A stretch of 64,000 nucleotides of DNA. Source: Fuscovulum blasticum DSM 2131 (GTDB taxonomy: Bacteria > Pseudomonadota > Alphaproteobacteria > Rhodobacterales > Rhodobacteraceae). Position 1 is the stretch's first letter, and every line of letters begins with the position of its first letter. Location of the stretch: assembly GCF_003034965.1 (NCBI RefSeq), contig NZ_PZKE01000008.1:62001-126000 (forward strand), read 5' to 3'. Below, in pieces: positions 36,703 through 45,070 of this stretch. Under the pieces are notes generated by a model, which was given only the letters and a program-made list of their open reading frames with translations, was not told where the DNA came from and did not search any database. The translations under genes and the position numbers were made by a program.

Positions 36703-37638
36703 TCATGGAATCTCTTTCCCGCACCGCCCGATGAAGGCCCGCGCCGCCCAGGCCGCGGCCACCAGCCGGGCCGACGGCAGGCACAGGTCCAGCCGCGGCA
36801 GATGCTCCACACCCGACGGGTCCGCGCCCTGTGCCAGCGCCAGAAAATCGCGCATGGCGGACAGGAACATCTCGTTGCGCTCCAGCGGGCGGTCCAGATC
36901 GCGCGGCCCCGCCGCATCGGTCACCCGGTAGGTCGCGGCGGCAAAGTCGAAATCATGCATCCGCTCGGTCCCGCGCAGCAGGGTGCGGCGGTGCAGCTTC
37001 GGCGTCAGGTAGTCCATCGCCACCTCGCCCGCGATGCCGTCCCCGGCCAGCGAAATCCGGCTGGCCACATCCACCCCCGGATAGGCGGCATGGCCCAGAC
37101 TTTCGACCGACTTCACCGCCAGCCCCGGAAACAGGCAGGCCGCCATGTCCAGCTCGTGACACAGGTCCAGCAGTACGCCGCCGCCCTCGGCCCGCGCGGC
37201 ATAGCTTTCGGAAAACCGCCAGTTCGCCCGCCATTGCGTCACGTCATGGCCGATGGTCAGCGAAAACTGGAACACATCCGACAGGTCGGCCTGCGCCAGC
37301 GTGCGGAAGGCCGGGTGATAGCGCATCATGTAGCCCAGCACCGACCGCCGCGCGACGCCCGCCGTCACTTCGGCAATCGCCTCCACCTCGGCGGGGGCAA
37401 AGGCCAGCGGCTTTTCGATGTAAAGCGGCAGGTCGCGCGCTGCGGCCTCGGCAATCAGCGGCAGGCGGATGTTGGTCGCGGTGGCAATCACCACGGCGTC
37501 GGCCGCGTCCATCGCCGTCCGCGCCCCGTCAAACCCCGCCGCCCGCCAGGACAGCGCCACCGGCGCGGCCCCCAGGGCCGCCAGATTGTCGGTATGCCGG
37601 CGTCCGATCGACCCCGACCCGATGACCAGAACGCGCAT
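36703..37638 (-). CDS. Gfo/Idh/MocA-family oxidoreductase
   Basis: A 311-residue protein with an N-terminal Rossmann fold (RVLVIGSGSIGRRHTDNLA), the EKPLAF lysine motif and a C-terminal sugar-binding region including the metal/substrate His of LCHELDMAACLFPG. It probably oxidises or reduces a sugar nucleotide. Gene order with the CMP transferase and SDR suggests a role in the same nonulosonate pathway (PtmF-like position). It lies 13 bases upstream of the cytidylyltransferase gene on the same strand. Confidence 0.9.
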   Translation of the reverse strand: MRVLVIGSGSIGRRHTDNLAALGAAPVALSWRAAGFDGARTAMDAADAVVIATATNIRLPLIAEAAARDLPLYIEKPLAFAPAEVEAIAEVTAGVARRSVLGYMMRYHPAFRTLAQADLSDVFQFSLTIGHDVTQWRANWRFSESYAARAEGGGVLLDLCHELDMAACLFPGLAVKSVESLGHAAYPGVDVASRISLAGDGIAGEVAMDYLTPKLHRRTLLRGTERMHDFDFAAATYRVTDAAGPRDLDRPLERNEMFLSAMRDFLALAQGADPSGVEHLPRLDLCLPSARLVAAAWAARAFIGRCGKEIP

Positions 37639-37662
37639 TCCCGCCTCCCTTTCGGGCCAGCC

Positions 37663-39093
37663 CTAGCGCGAAACCGCCCCCGCCACCAGAGGCGGCCGCG
37701 CCTGCGGCCAGCCTGTCGCCCGGTGATACGCCTGCCCGATGGCCAGAACCCGCGCATCATCGCCCGACCGGCCGATGATCTGCATCCCCATCGGCAGGCC
37801 CTGCGCCCCGAAGCCCACCGGCACCGACAGCGCCGGCACCCCGATCAGGCTGGCCGGCACCACCACCTCCATCCAGCGGTAATAGGTGTCCATCTTGCGC
37901 CCGGCAATCGCCTCGGGCCAGCGCCACTCGGCCGGAAACGGCCAGACCTGCGCACTTGGCAGCACCACAGCGTCATAACGGTCAAACAGCCGCGCCGCAT
38001 GGGCATACCAGCGGCTGCGGATCACGCTGGCCTCATACACCGCCTGCGCCGACAGCCCCAGCCCCTGCTCGATCTCCCAGATCGTCTCGGGCTTGGTCAG
38101 CGCCCGTTTCGCCGGGTCTTCCGTCAGCGCCCGCTTCCCGCCGGCGTTCAGCATTGCCCGCAGCGTCACCCAGGCCGACCACAGCTTTTCGGCCGGAAAG
38201 GGCGGGGGCAGCGGTTCCACCTCGGCCCCCATCGCGGCCAGCCCCTGCAACGCCGTCTCGCAGATCTCCAGAATCCCCGGCTCCATCGCATAGGCGCCGC
38301 CCCAGTCGGCCAGCCAGCCGATCCGCAGCCCCTTCACCCCGGCCTCCAGCCCGGTCAGCAGATCCGGCACCGCGCGGGGGAAGGGCACCTCGGGGTTTTC
38401 CCCCGCCAGCACGGCCAGGAACCGCGCCAGATCCTCGACCGTGCGCGCCATCGGCCCCTCGGTCGCCAGCGTCGCCAGATGGGTGTCGCCCTCGGCATCG
38501 CCCGGCACCAGCCCCCAGGTCGGGCGAAAGCCATAGACGTTGCAGAACGCCGCCGGGTTGCGCAAAGACCCCATCATGTCCGACCCGTCGGCCACCCAGG
38601 CCATCCGCGTCGCCAGCGCCGCCGCCGCCCCGCCCGAAGACCCGCCCGCGCTGCGGCTCAGGTCATAGGGGTTGCGCGTCACCCCGAAGACCGGGTTGAA
38701 ACTGTGGCTGCCCTGGCCCCATTCCGGCGTGTTGGTCTTGGCGGTGAACACCGCCCCCGCCGCCCGCATCCGCGCCGCCAGCAGGTCGTCCCTTGCCGGC
38801 ACATGGGCGGCGTGCAGCGGCGATCCCCAGGTCGTCCGCAGTCCCTTCACCGCGACCAGATCCTTCACCGGCAGCGGAATCCCGTGCAGCCAGCCCGAAG
38901 GCGCCGCATCGTCCAGCGCCCGCGCCTCGGCCATCAGCGCCTCGGGCGCGCGCCGCGACACCAGCGCGTTCACCGCCCCGTTCGCCGCCTCCACCTGCGC
39001 CAGATGCGCCGCCATCACCTCGGATGGCGCCACCTTGCGCGCATGGATCAGCGCCGACAGTTCGGTCGCGGAAAGCTCAAGAAGACCTGACAT
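37663..39093 (-). CDS. Amidase-signature family hydrolase
   Basis: A 476-residue protein; the ATG at 39091-39093 begins MSGLLELSATELSALI. The Ser-Ser-Lys signature is complete: GIPLPVKDLVAVKG (Lys) and SRSAGGSSGGAAAALATRMA (both Ser). It hydrolyses an amide; the substrate is unknown. It is downstream of the polyamine-type transporter on the same strand. Its start codon lies inside a dispersed intergenic element, so that element forms part of its leader. Confidence 0.92.
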   Translation of the reverse strand: MSGLLELSATELSALIHARKVAPSEVMAAHLAQVEAANGAVNALVSRRAPEALMAEARALDDAAPSGWLHGIPLPVKDLVAVKGLRTTWGSPLHAAHVPARDDLLAARMRAAGAVFTAKTNTPEWGQGSHSFNPVFGVTRNPYDLSRSAGGSSGGAAAALATRMAWVADGSDMMGSLRNPAAFCNVYGFRPTWGLVPGDAEGDTHLATLATEGPMARTVEDLARFLAVLAGENPEVPFPRAVPDLLTGLEAGVKGLRIGWLADWGGAYAMEPGILEICETALQGLAAMGAEVEPLPPPFPAEKLWSAWVTLRAMLNAGGKRALTEDPAKRALTKPETIWEIEQGLGLSAQAVYEASVIRSRWYAHAARLFDRYDAVVLPSAQVWPFPAEWRWPEAIAGRKMDTYYRWMEVVVPASLIGVPALSVPVGFGAQGLPMGMQIIGRSGDDARVLAIGQAYHRATGWPQARPPLVAGAVSR

Positions 39094-39145
39094 TTTCTGT
39101 CCAGAAATATCCCACGGGGGTCCGGGGGTGTGAAACCCCCGGCGG
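39091..39145. repeat. Dispersed intergenic element (third copy)
   Basis: AGAAATATCCCACGGGGG is followed by a perfect G/C hairpin CCGGGGG-TGTGAAA-CCCCCGG (39122-39142). It matches the elements at 19842 and 62228 in both parts: an AAATAYCC box, then a C(G5) hairpin. On the minus strand it overlaps the start codon of the amidase. Confidence 0.6.
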
Positions 39146-39160
39146 CCGGCCAGACAGGAC

Positions 39161-39185
39161 TGCCGGGGCCACAACAGCCCCGGCA
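39161..39185 (-). terminator. Hairpin downstream of potD
   Basis: A perfect 9-bp stem (TGCCGGGGC / GCCCCGGCA) with a seven-base loop lies 19 bases after the potD stop on the minus strand. No clear T-run follows, so the terminator call rests on position. Confidence 0.45.
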
Positions 39186-39203
39186 TCGCTCACCTCACCA
39201 GAC

Positions 39204-40229
39204 TCACTTCTGCAGTTCGGTCCAGATCGCGGTCTGGTACTCCAGCGCCTTGCCGGTGCAGACCGTCACGAAATGGCCCTTGTCGGCGAATTCCGCCGGC
39301 GTGATGATCTCGGGCGCAGCCTTCATGTCCTCGGGCATGAAGGCATCCGACCCCGCAATCCCGTTGGCATAGCGGGCAAAGGCCGACAGCGCCGCCGCGT
39401 TCTCGGGCTCCATGATGAAGTCCAGGAACAGATAGGCGTTGTCCACGTTCTTGGCGTCGGCCAGCAGCACCACGTTGTCCATCCACAGGCCATAGCCTTC
39501 CTTCGGATAGCCATAGGCCACATCCGGGTTGCCCAGACGCGCCCGCATCGCCGAGCCGTTCCAGTCCACCGTCGCGGCATAGTCGTGGTTGATCATCTTC
39601 TCGACGGTCGAATAGTCCATCGACATCCACTTCGGCTTGGCCGCCAGCAGGGCGTCGCGCACCTTCTTCATCACCGCCGGGTCTTCCGAACACACCTCGC
39701 CGCCGGCCCACATCGTGGCCAGCGCCATCACGTCGCCCATTTCCGGGATGACGTTGATCTTGCCCACCAGCTCTGCCGGCGGGTTCATGAAGATGTCAGA
39801 GGTGTTGATGTCGCCGGAATAGTCCTTCACGTTGACCGACATCCCGGTCGACCCCCACTGCCACGGGATCGACCATTCGCGACCCGGGTCCCACTCCACA
39901 TTCATCCATTCCGGGGCAATGTTCTTGTGGTTGGGCAGCTTCGACAGGTCCAGCTTCTGGATCAGGCCCTTCTCGGCATAGATGCCCACGAAGCCGGCCG
40001 AAGGCACCACCAGGTCAAAGCCCGAAGCCCCCGCCTCGACCTTGGCCAGCGCGGTGTCGTTCGAATCGAAGTCGGTGATCGTCACCTTGACCCCGTACTT
40101 CTCCTCGAACTTCTTGATCATCTCGGGGCTGGTGTAGTTGCCCCAGTTGTAAAGGAACAGCTCGCCCTCGGCATGGGCCATCGCCGTTCCCGACATCAGC
40201 AGCGCCATGGCGCCCAGAATCCGTTTCAT
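39204..40229 (-). CDS. potD: ABC transporter periplasmic binding protein, polyamine type
   Basis: A 341-residue protein with a signal peptide (residues 1-~20, ending AMAHA). It is in the PotD/PotF family: LFLYNWGNYTSPEMIKKFEE at the mature start, YGVKVTITDFDSNDTALAKV and WIPWQ-like WSIPWQWGSTGMSVN. Binding proteins of this family take up spermidine, putrescine or related amines. It is the fourth gene in the order potA, potB, potC, potD. Confidence 0.92.
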   Translation of the reverse strand: MKRILGAMALLMSGTAMAHAEGELFLYNWGNYTSPEMIKKFEEKYGVKVTITDFDSNDTALAKVEAGASGFDLVVPSAGFVGIYAEKGLIQKLDLSKLPNHKNIAPEWMNVEWDPGREWSIPWQWGSTGMSVNVKDYSGDINTSDIFMNPPAELVGKINVIPEMGDVMALATMWAGGEVCSEDPAVMKKVRDALLAAKPKWMSMDYSTVEKMINHDYAATVDWNGSAMRARLGNPDVAYGYPKEGYGLWMDNVVLLADAKNVDNAYLFLDFIMEPENAAALSAFARYANGIAGSDAFMPEDMKAAPEIITPAEFADKGHFVTVCTGKALEYQTAIWTELQK

Positions 40230-40272
40230 GGTCTCTCCTTCAGTTGGATGAAGCCGCCGGTGCGTCCGGCGG

Positions 40273-41079
40273 TCATTTGCGTTTTCGGGTCAACAGGAAG
40301 AACGCGGACAACAGCACCAGGGTCAGCGCCAGAAGCAGCGTCGAGATCGCGTTCACGTCCGGCTTCATCGCGCGCCGCAACTGGCCCAGCATATAGGTCG
40401 GCAGGGTATCCTGCCCGGGCGACTTGATGAATTCGGTAATCACCACATCGTCCAGCGACGTGACGAAGGCCAGCATCGCCCCGGCCAGAATCCCCGGCAT
40501 CAGCAGGGGCAGGGTGACACGGCGGAACGTCTGCCAGCGGCTGGCGTAAAGATCGGCCGCGGCGGTTTCCAGCGTCAGGTCCATCCCCTCAAGCCGGGCC
40601 CGGATCGGCAGATAGGCAAAGGGAATGCAGAAGGCGGCATGGGCCACGATCAGATAGCCCAGCCCCGTATAGCCGGTGGCCTTCTTGATCGCCGCCGTCA
40701 CCAGCAGCAGCGCCACCGCCGTCACGATCTCGGGCACCATCAGCGGCTGGTTGATCATCACATAGACAAAGGTCTGGCCGCGAAAGGCGGGGCGTCGCGT
40801 GGTGCCCAGGGCCGCCATGGTTGCCAGCGCGGTGGACAGCACCGCCGCCCCGGTGGCCACCTTCAGCGATACCCAGGTCGCCTCTTTCACCTGATCATTG
40901 GCCCAGGCGGCGCGGTACCAGTCCAGCGACAAGCCCCCCCAGACCGCCACGCTTTCGCCAGCGTTGAAGGAATAGACGATCAGCACCAGGATCGGCGCGT
41001 AAAGCGCCACGAACACCAGCATCGACACCAGCGTCGCGCCGGGCAGTTCGGTGACCGAGAAGTCGCGGGCCCTAGCCAT
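40273..41079 (-). CDS. potC: ABC transporter permease, PotC type
   Basis: A 268-residue inner-membrane permease with six predicted helices. The coupling motif lies in LETAAADLYASRWQTFRRVT and the following LLMPGILAGAMLAFVTSLDD, the EAA loop. It pairs with PotB. Its start overlaps the potB end by eight bases, so the two are co-translated. The domain and gene order match polyamine transporters. Confidence 0.93.
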   Translation of the reverse strand: MARARDFSVTELPGATLVSMLVFVALYAPILVLIVYSFNAGESVAVWGGLSLDWYRAAWANDQVKEATWVSLKVATGAAVLSTALATMAALGTTRRPAFRGQTFVYVMINQPLMVPEIVTAVALLLVTAAIKKATGYTGLGYLIVAHAAFCIPFAYLPIRARLEGMDLTLETAAADLYASRWQTFRRVTLPLLMPGILAGAMLAFVTSLDDVVITEFIKSPGQDTLPTYMLGQLRRAMKPDVNAISTLLLALTLVLLSAFFLLTRKRK

Positions 41080-41980
41080 TCTTCCGTTCTCCGCTGATCG
41101 CCTTCACATAGACCAGAAGCGCGATGGTCACGATCACCAGCAGCGTCACCGACAGGGCAGCCCCCAGCGGCCAGTTCTTGCCCTGGCCGAACTGCAGCTC
41201 GATGAAGTTGCCGATCATCATGTTCTTGCCGCCGCCCAGGATGCGGGGCGTCACATAGGCGCCAAGGCAGGGCACGAAGACCAGGATCGACCCCGCCACG
41301 ATGCCGGGCCGGATGATCGGCAGGATCACCCGCCGCAGCACCTGCCAGCGGCTGGCGTAAAGGTCATAGCCCGCCTCCAGAAGCCGCATGTCGAAGCGGT
41401 CGATGGTGGCGAACAGCGGCAGCACCATCAGCGGCAGATAGACATAGACCATGCCGATCAGCAGCGCCGTATCGGTATAGGTCAGTTGCAGCGGGGCCGA
41501 GACCAGCCCCGCCTTCAGCAGAAGCGTGTTCAGCACGCCTTCGTTGCGGATGATCTGGTTGATCGCGAAGGTGCGGATCAGCAGGTTGGTCCAGAACGGG
41601 ATGGTGATCAGGAACAGCCAGCCCGCCCGGCTTGCCGGCGACCGGGTGGCAATGAACCAGGCGGTCGGAAAGCCCACGATGAAGGTCAGCACCGTCGTGA
41701 TGAACGACAGCTTCACCGACCGCCAGAAGATCGTCAGGTTGCCATCGGCCAGAACCAGCTTGTCCTCGAAGATGTCGTGATCGAACAGCACGCCGCGCCA
41801 GCCTTCCAGGCTGAACACCCATTCCACATTGCCATGCGTGCCCGGCGTCAGGAAGGAATAGACCAGCACGATCAGCAGCGGCCCGACCGCCGCCACCGTC
41901 AGCACCAGCAGCGCCGGGGCCGACAGTTGCCAGGCGCTTTTGATGTTCTCCCGGCGGACGGCCTCTTCGGCGGGGCTCAT
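41072..41980 (-). CDS. potB: ABC transporter permease, PotB type
   Basis: A 302-residue permease with six predicted helices and the EAA loop LLEAGYDLYASRWQVLRRVI with LPIIRPGIVAGSILVF. PotB and PotC form the channel. Four bases separate it from potA. Sequence is standard for the family; the substrate is not readable from it. Confidence 0.93.
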   Translation of the reverse strand: MSPAEEAVRRENIKSAWQLSAPALLVLTVAAVGPLLIVLVYSFLTPGTHGNVEWVFSLEGWRGVLFDHDIFEDKLVLADGNLTIFWRSVKLSFITTVLTFIVGFPTAWFIATRSPASRAGWLFLITIPFWTNLLIRTFAINQIIRNEGVLNTLLLKAGLVSAPLQLTYTDTALLIGMVYVYLPLMVLPLFATIDRFDMRLLEAGYDLYASRWQVLRRVILPIIRPGIVAGSILVFVPCLGAYVTPRILGGGKNMMIGNFIELQFGQGKNWPLGAALSVTLLVIVTIALLVYVKAISGERKNG

Positions 41981-41984
41981 GGTG

Positions 41985-43049
41985 TCAATCCTCCAGAACC
42001 TGAACGGCGCCGGGCGTGAAGCGCAGGCCGACCTGCTCGCCCTTGGACAGCGCGCCCTCGCCGGTCACGCCCGAAACCACGCAGGCCTCGATTTCCGTGC
42101 CATCGGCCAGCGCAAGCTGATAGTTCATGTCGGTGCCGAAATAGACCGATCCGGTCACGGTGGCCGGGATGGCGCCGGCCTCGCCGGGGGCCACGATCCG
42201 CACATGTTCGGGCCGCACCGCCAGCGTGACGGTGCCCGCGCGCGGGCTGTCCACCGGCACCACCGCCCCCACGGGCAGCCGCACCCCGGCGCCCTCGGTC
42301 ACGCCCGACAGGAAATTGGTCTCGCCGATGAAGCTGGCGACAAAGCGGTTCACCGGGCGGGTATAGATGTCGCGCGGGGCGCCCACCTGTTGCAGCTTGC
42401 CATGGCTCATCACGCCGATCCGGTCGCTCATGGTCAGGGCTTCTTCCTGGTCATGGGTAACGAAGACGAAGGTGATGCCCGTCTCGGTCTGCAACCGCTT
42501 CAGCTCGACCTGCATCTCCTTGCGCAGCTTCAGGTCCAGCGCCGACAGCGGCTCGTCCAGGAGCAGCACCTTGGGCTGCGGCGCCAGCGCGCGCGCCAGC
42601 GCCACCCGCTGCTGCTGGCCGCCCGAAAGCTGGCTGGTCTTGCGCCCGGCCATCGCCTCCAGCTTCACCAGCGCCAGCATCCGTTCGGTGGTCGCCTTCA
42701 CCTCGGGCGCCGGCCGGCCCAGCATCTGCAACCCGAAGGCCACGTTCTGCGCCACCGTCAGATGCGGGAACAGCGCATAGCTCTGGAACACCGTGTTCAC
42801 CGGCCGCCGGTTCGGCGGCAGCGTGGTGATGTCGGCGCCGTCCAGCAGGATCGTGCCCTCGGTCGGCATCTCGAACCCGGCGATCAGCCGCAGAAGCGTG
42901 GTCTTGCCGCAGCCCGAAGGCCCCAGCAGCGTAAAGAACTCGCCTTTCCGGATGTCCAGCGACACATCGTCCAGCGCCCGCACGGCCGCGTTGCCCTGGC
43001 CGAAGGCCTTCACCACATTCCGGGCCGAGATCGTCACCTCATCGGTCAC
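41985..43049 (-). CDS. potA: ABC transporter ATPase, PotA type
   Basis: A 354-residue ATPase: Walker [10 protein letters not shown], signature [15 protein letters not shown], Walker [13 protein letters not shown] and switch His in FVTHDQEEA. The C-terminal TOBE domain (~280-354) binds regulators. It is the first gene of the transporter set. The 78-base gap upstream contains TATGAT within an A/T-rich patch, a possible -10 element without a clear -35. Confidence 0.94.
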   Translation of the reverse strand: MTDEVTISARNVVKAFGQGNAAVRALDDVSLDIRKGEFFTLLGPSGCGKTTLLRLIAGFEMPTEGTILLDGADITTLPPNRRPVNTVFQSYALFPHLTVAQNVAFGLQMLGRPAPEVKATTERMLALVKLEAMAGRKTSQLSGGQQQRVALARALAPQPKVLLLDEPLSALDLKLRKEMQVELKRLQTETGITFVFVTHDQEEALTMSDRIGVMSHGKLQQVGAPRDIYTRPVNRFVASFIGETNFLSGVTEGAGVRLPVGAVVPVDSPRAGTVTLAVRPEHVRIVAPGEAGAIPATVTGSVYFGTDMNYQLALADGTEIEACVVSGVTGEGALSKGEQVGLRFTPGAVQVLED

Positions 43050-43127
43050 GGTCGCCCCCTCCCTGTCCTGTTATTTTGATCATATTGGGCAGCCGCCCGC
43101 CGCCCTGACAAGCGTTTTCTTGCCCGC

Positions 43128-44564
43128 TCATGCCGCAACCGGCGCGCGACGCCCCGCCCAGGGCGCGGCGCGCTCAACTTCTGCACAAAGCGCGATCAGC
43201 GTCTCGTCCTGCCCGAAGGCCGCGGCCAGATGCACGCCGATCGGCAGACCGTCGCCCGACATGCCCAGCGGCAGGCTGGCCGCCGGTTGCCCGCTGGCGT
43301 TGAACACCGCGCAGAAGGGCGAATAGGCGAAAATCCCGCCCGGCCCGGTGCGATAGGCCACATAATCCTCGGTCGCGTGCGAGAACCGCCCCACCTTCGC
43401 CGGCGGTTCGGCCAAGGTGGCCGACAGCAGGATGTCCGGCCCGGCGTCGAAGACCCCCGCCATCTGCCGGCCAAAGGCGTGGATCTCGCCCACCGCCTCA
43501 AGATAGCGCGTCGGATGCAGCGTTTCGGCATGTGCGCAGGCCCCGCGCCCCACGCCTTCCACCAGATCGCCGGTCAGCGGGCGCCCCTTCAGCGCGCCGC
43601 GAATCCCCAGCGCCGTGCCCACCGCCACGATGTCGGTCCAGGCCCGCATCATGCCCGGCACATCGGCGCGGGGCAGGGCGGGTTCCACCACATGCCCCAG
43701 GCTTTCCAGCAGCCGCGCCGTGGCCCGCACCGCCTCGGCCACCTCGGGGTGGATCGGCTCGCCGGTGAAGGTGGTGTCGCACACCCCCACCCGCAGCCGC
43801 CGCGGCGGGCGCGAGATCGCCGCCGCATGGCCGCGCGCCAGCGGCGGCGCCCAATAGGGCGCGCCCAGGTCGGCGCCCTCGCAGGCGTCCAGCATCACCG
43901 CCGTGTCGCGCACGCTGCGCGTCAGGAAGCCGTCGATCGCCATCCCCGCCCAGCCTTCGCCGGCATAGGGGCCATCCGGCAGCCGCGCCCGCGTCGGCTT
44001 GAAGCCGAAGAGGCCGCAGGACGAAGCAGGAATCCGCACAGACCCGCCGCCGTCCGACCCATGCGCAAAGGCCACGATCCCCGCCGCCACCGCCGCCCCC
44101 GCACCGCCAGACGATCCGCCCGGCGTGTGGTCGGTGTTCCACGGGTTGCGCGTCGGCCCGCCATAGACCGCCGCCTCGGTCGCCGCGCCAATGCCGCCTT
44201 CGGGGCTGGTCGTACGCCCGAAGGTGACAACCCCGGTCGCCTTCATCCGGGCAAAGATCGCGCTGTCGCCGGAATAGCGGGTGTTGGCCAACAGCCGGCT
44301 GCCGTTGTGGCTGGGAAAATCCTTCGCCTCCACCCCCAGATCCTTGATCAGGAACGGCACGCCCCGGAACGGCCCGTGCGGCAAGCCTTCCCGGATCGAC
44401 CGCCGGGCCACCTCTTCCTGCACCAGAACCACCGCGTTCAGGGCCGGATTGCGCGCCTCGACCGCCGCCAGCGCCGCATCCAGCAGCTCGTCCGGCGTCA
44501 CCTCGCCCGTCGCCACCAGCCCCGCCAGTTCGGTTGCATCCGCCGCGCCCAGATCGCCGATCAT
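43128..44564 (-). CDS. Amidase-signature family hydrolase
   Basis: A 478-residue protein with the full signature: [18 protein letters not shown] (Lys), [18 protein letters not shown] (Ser pair). It is only distantly like the amidase at the other end of the transporter cluster. AGGAGAATCGGC precedes the ATG. As first gene in the transcription direction it may be the lead gene of the amidase-pot operon. A plausible role is hydrolysis of an amide linked to the transported amine; this is inference. Confidence 0.92.
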   Translation of the reverse strand: MIGDLGAADATELAGLVATGEVTPDELLDAALAAVEARNPALNAVVLVQEEVARRSIREGLPHGPFRGVPFLIKDLGVEAKDFPSHNGSRLLANTRYSGDSAIFARMKATGVVTFGRTTSPEGGIGAATEAAVYGGPTRNPWNTDHTPGGSSGGAGAAVAAGIVAFAHGSDGGGSVRIPASSCGLFGFKPTRARLPDGPYAGEGWAGMAIDGFLTRSVRDTAVMLDACEGADLGAPYWAPPLARGHAAAISRPPRRLRVGVCDTTFTGEPIHPEVAEAVRATARLLESLGHVVEPALPRADVPGMMRAWTDIVAVGTALGIRGALKGRPLTGDLVEGVGRGACAHAETLHPTRYLEAVGEIHAFGRQMAGVFDAGPDILLSATLAEPPAKVGRFSHATEDYVAYRTGPGGIFAYSPFCAVFNASGQPAASLPLGMSGDGLPIGVHLAAAFGQDETLIALCAEVERAAPWAGRRAPVAA

Positions 44565-44715
44565 GCCGATTCTCCTGTTCTTCCGCCGCCATGCTGACCG
44601 CCCCGCGCCCCCCGGTCCAGCCTGCCACCGTCATCTGCCGGGCCGTTCCCGCCACCCTCTGCAGCCCGAAAGCGACACCCCGCGTCGCGCATGCGTCGCT
44701 GCGTCAGGGCCGCGC

Positions 44716-44743
44716 TTGACAGCGCCGCCGCGCGGGCTATTCA
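44716..44743 (+). promoter_or_regulatory. Probable sigma-70 promoter for the cobalamin operon
   Basis: TTGACA (44716-44721), 16 bases, TATTCA (44738-44743). Transcription would begin near 44750, just at the first bases of the riboswitch. It lies in the 500-base gap between the divergent amidase and btuB genes, where no gene is seen. Confidence 0.6.
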
Positions 44744-44746
44744 GGA

Positions 44747-44915
44747 CGGGCCTTAGGTTCCGGGCCTCAAGATCCGGATGAAAAGGGAACGCGGTGCAAT
44801 TCCGCGGCTGCCCCCGCAACTGTAAGCGGCGAGCGATGATGGAACATGCCACTGGGGAAATCACTCCGGGAAGGCCCGTCAAAGCCCAGACCCGCGAAGC
44901 CAGGAGACCTGCCAG
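44747..44915 (+). ncRNA. Cobalamin (B12) riboswitch
   Basis: All core parts of the adenosylcobalamin aptamer are present in order: a GGTTCCGG opening near 44755, AAAAGGGAAC-GCGGTG, CCGCGGCTGCCCCCGCAACTG, TGCCACTG (the most conserved block) near 44848, GGGAAGGC, and AAGCCAGGAGACCTGCC (44897-44913). A CCTTTCC stretch (45004-45010) is exactly complementary to the btuB ribosome site GGAAAGG (45053-45059), which suggests control of translation. Confidence 0.93.
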
Positions 44916-45070
44916 GGTGATCACCCTTACCGCGGCGCGGGGCGCGCCACGGCAGGCGGATTCCGCCAGAGGTGACGAAACTCACCGTCGGCGGAAGGGG
45001 CGACCTTTCCCAGGACAGAACGCATCTTGCGGGCCGCGGTTGCGGCCCCACCGGAAAGGCAAAGACCGCC

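Noticed and set aside
36544-39090. An 848-residue frame on the plus strand opposite the Gfo/Idh and amidase genes
   Set aside because: Low-complexity Arg/Pro/His composition and no family match; the opposite strand encodes conserved enzymes with intact motifs.
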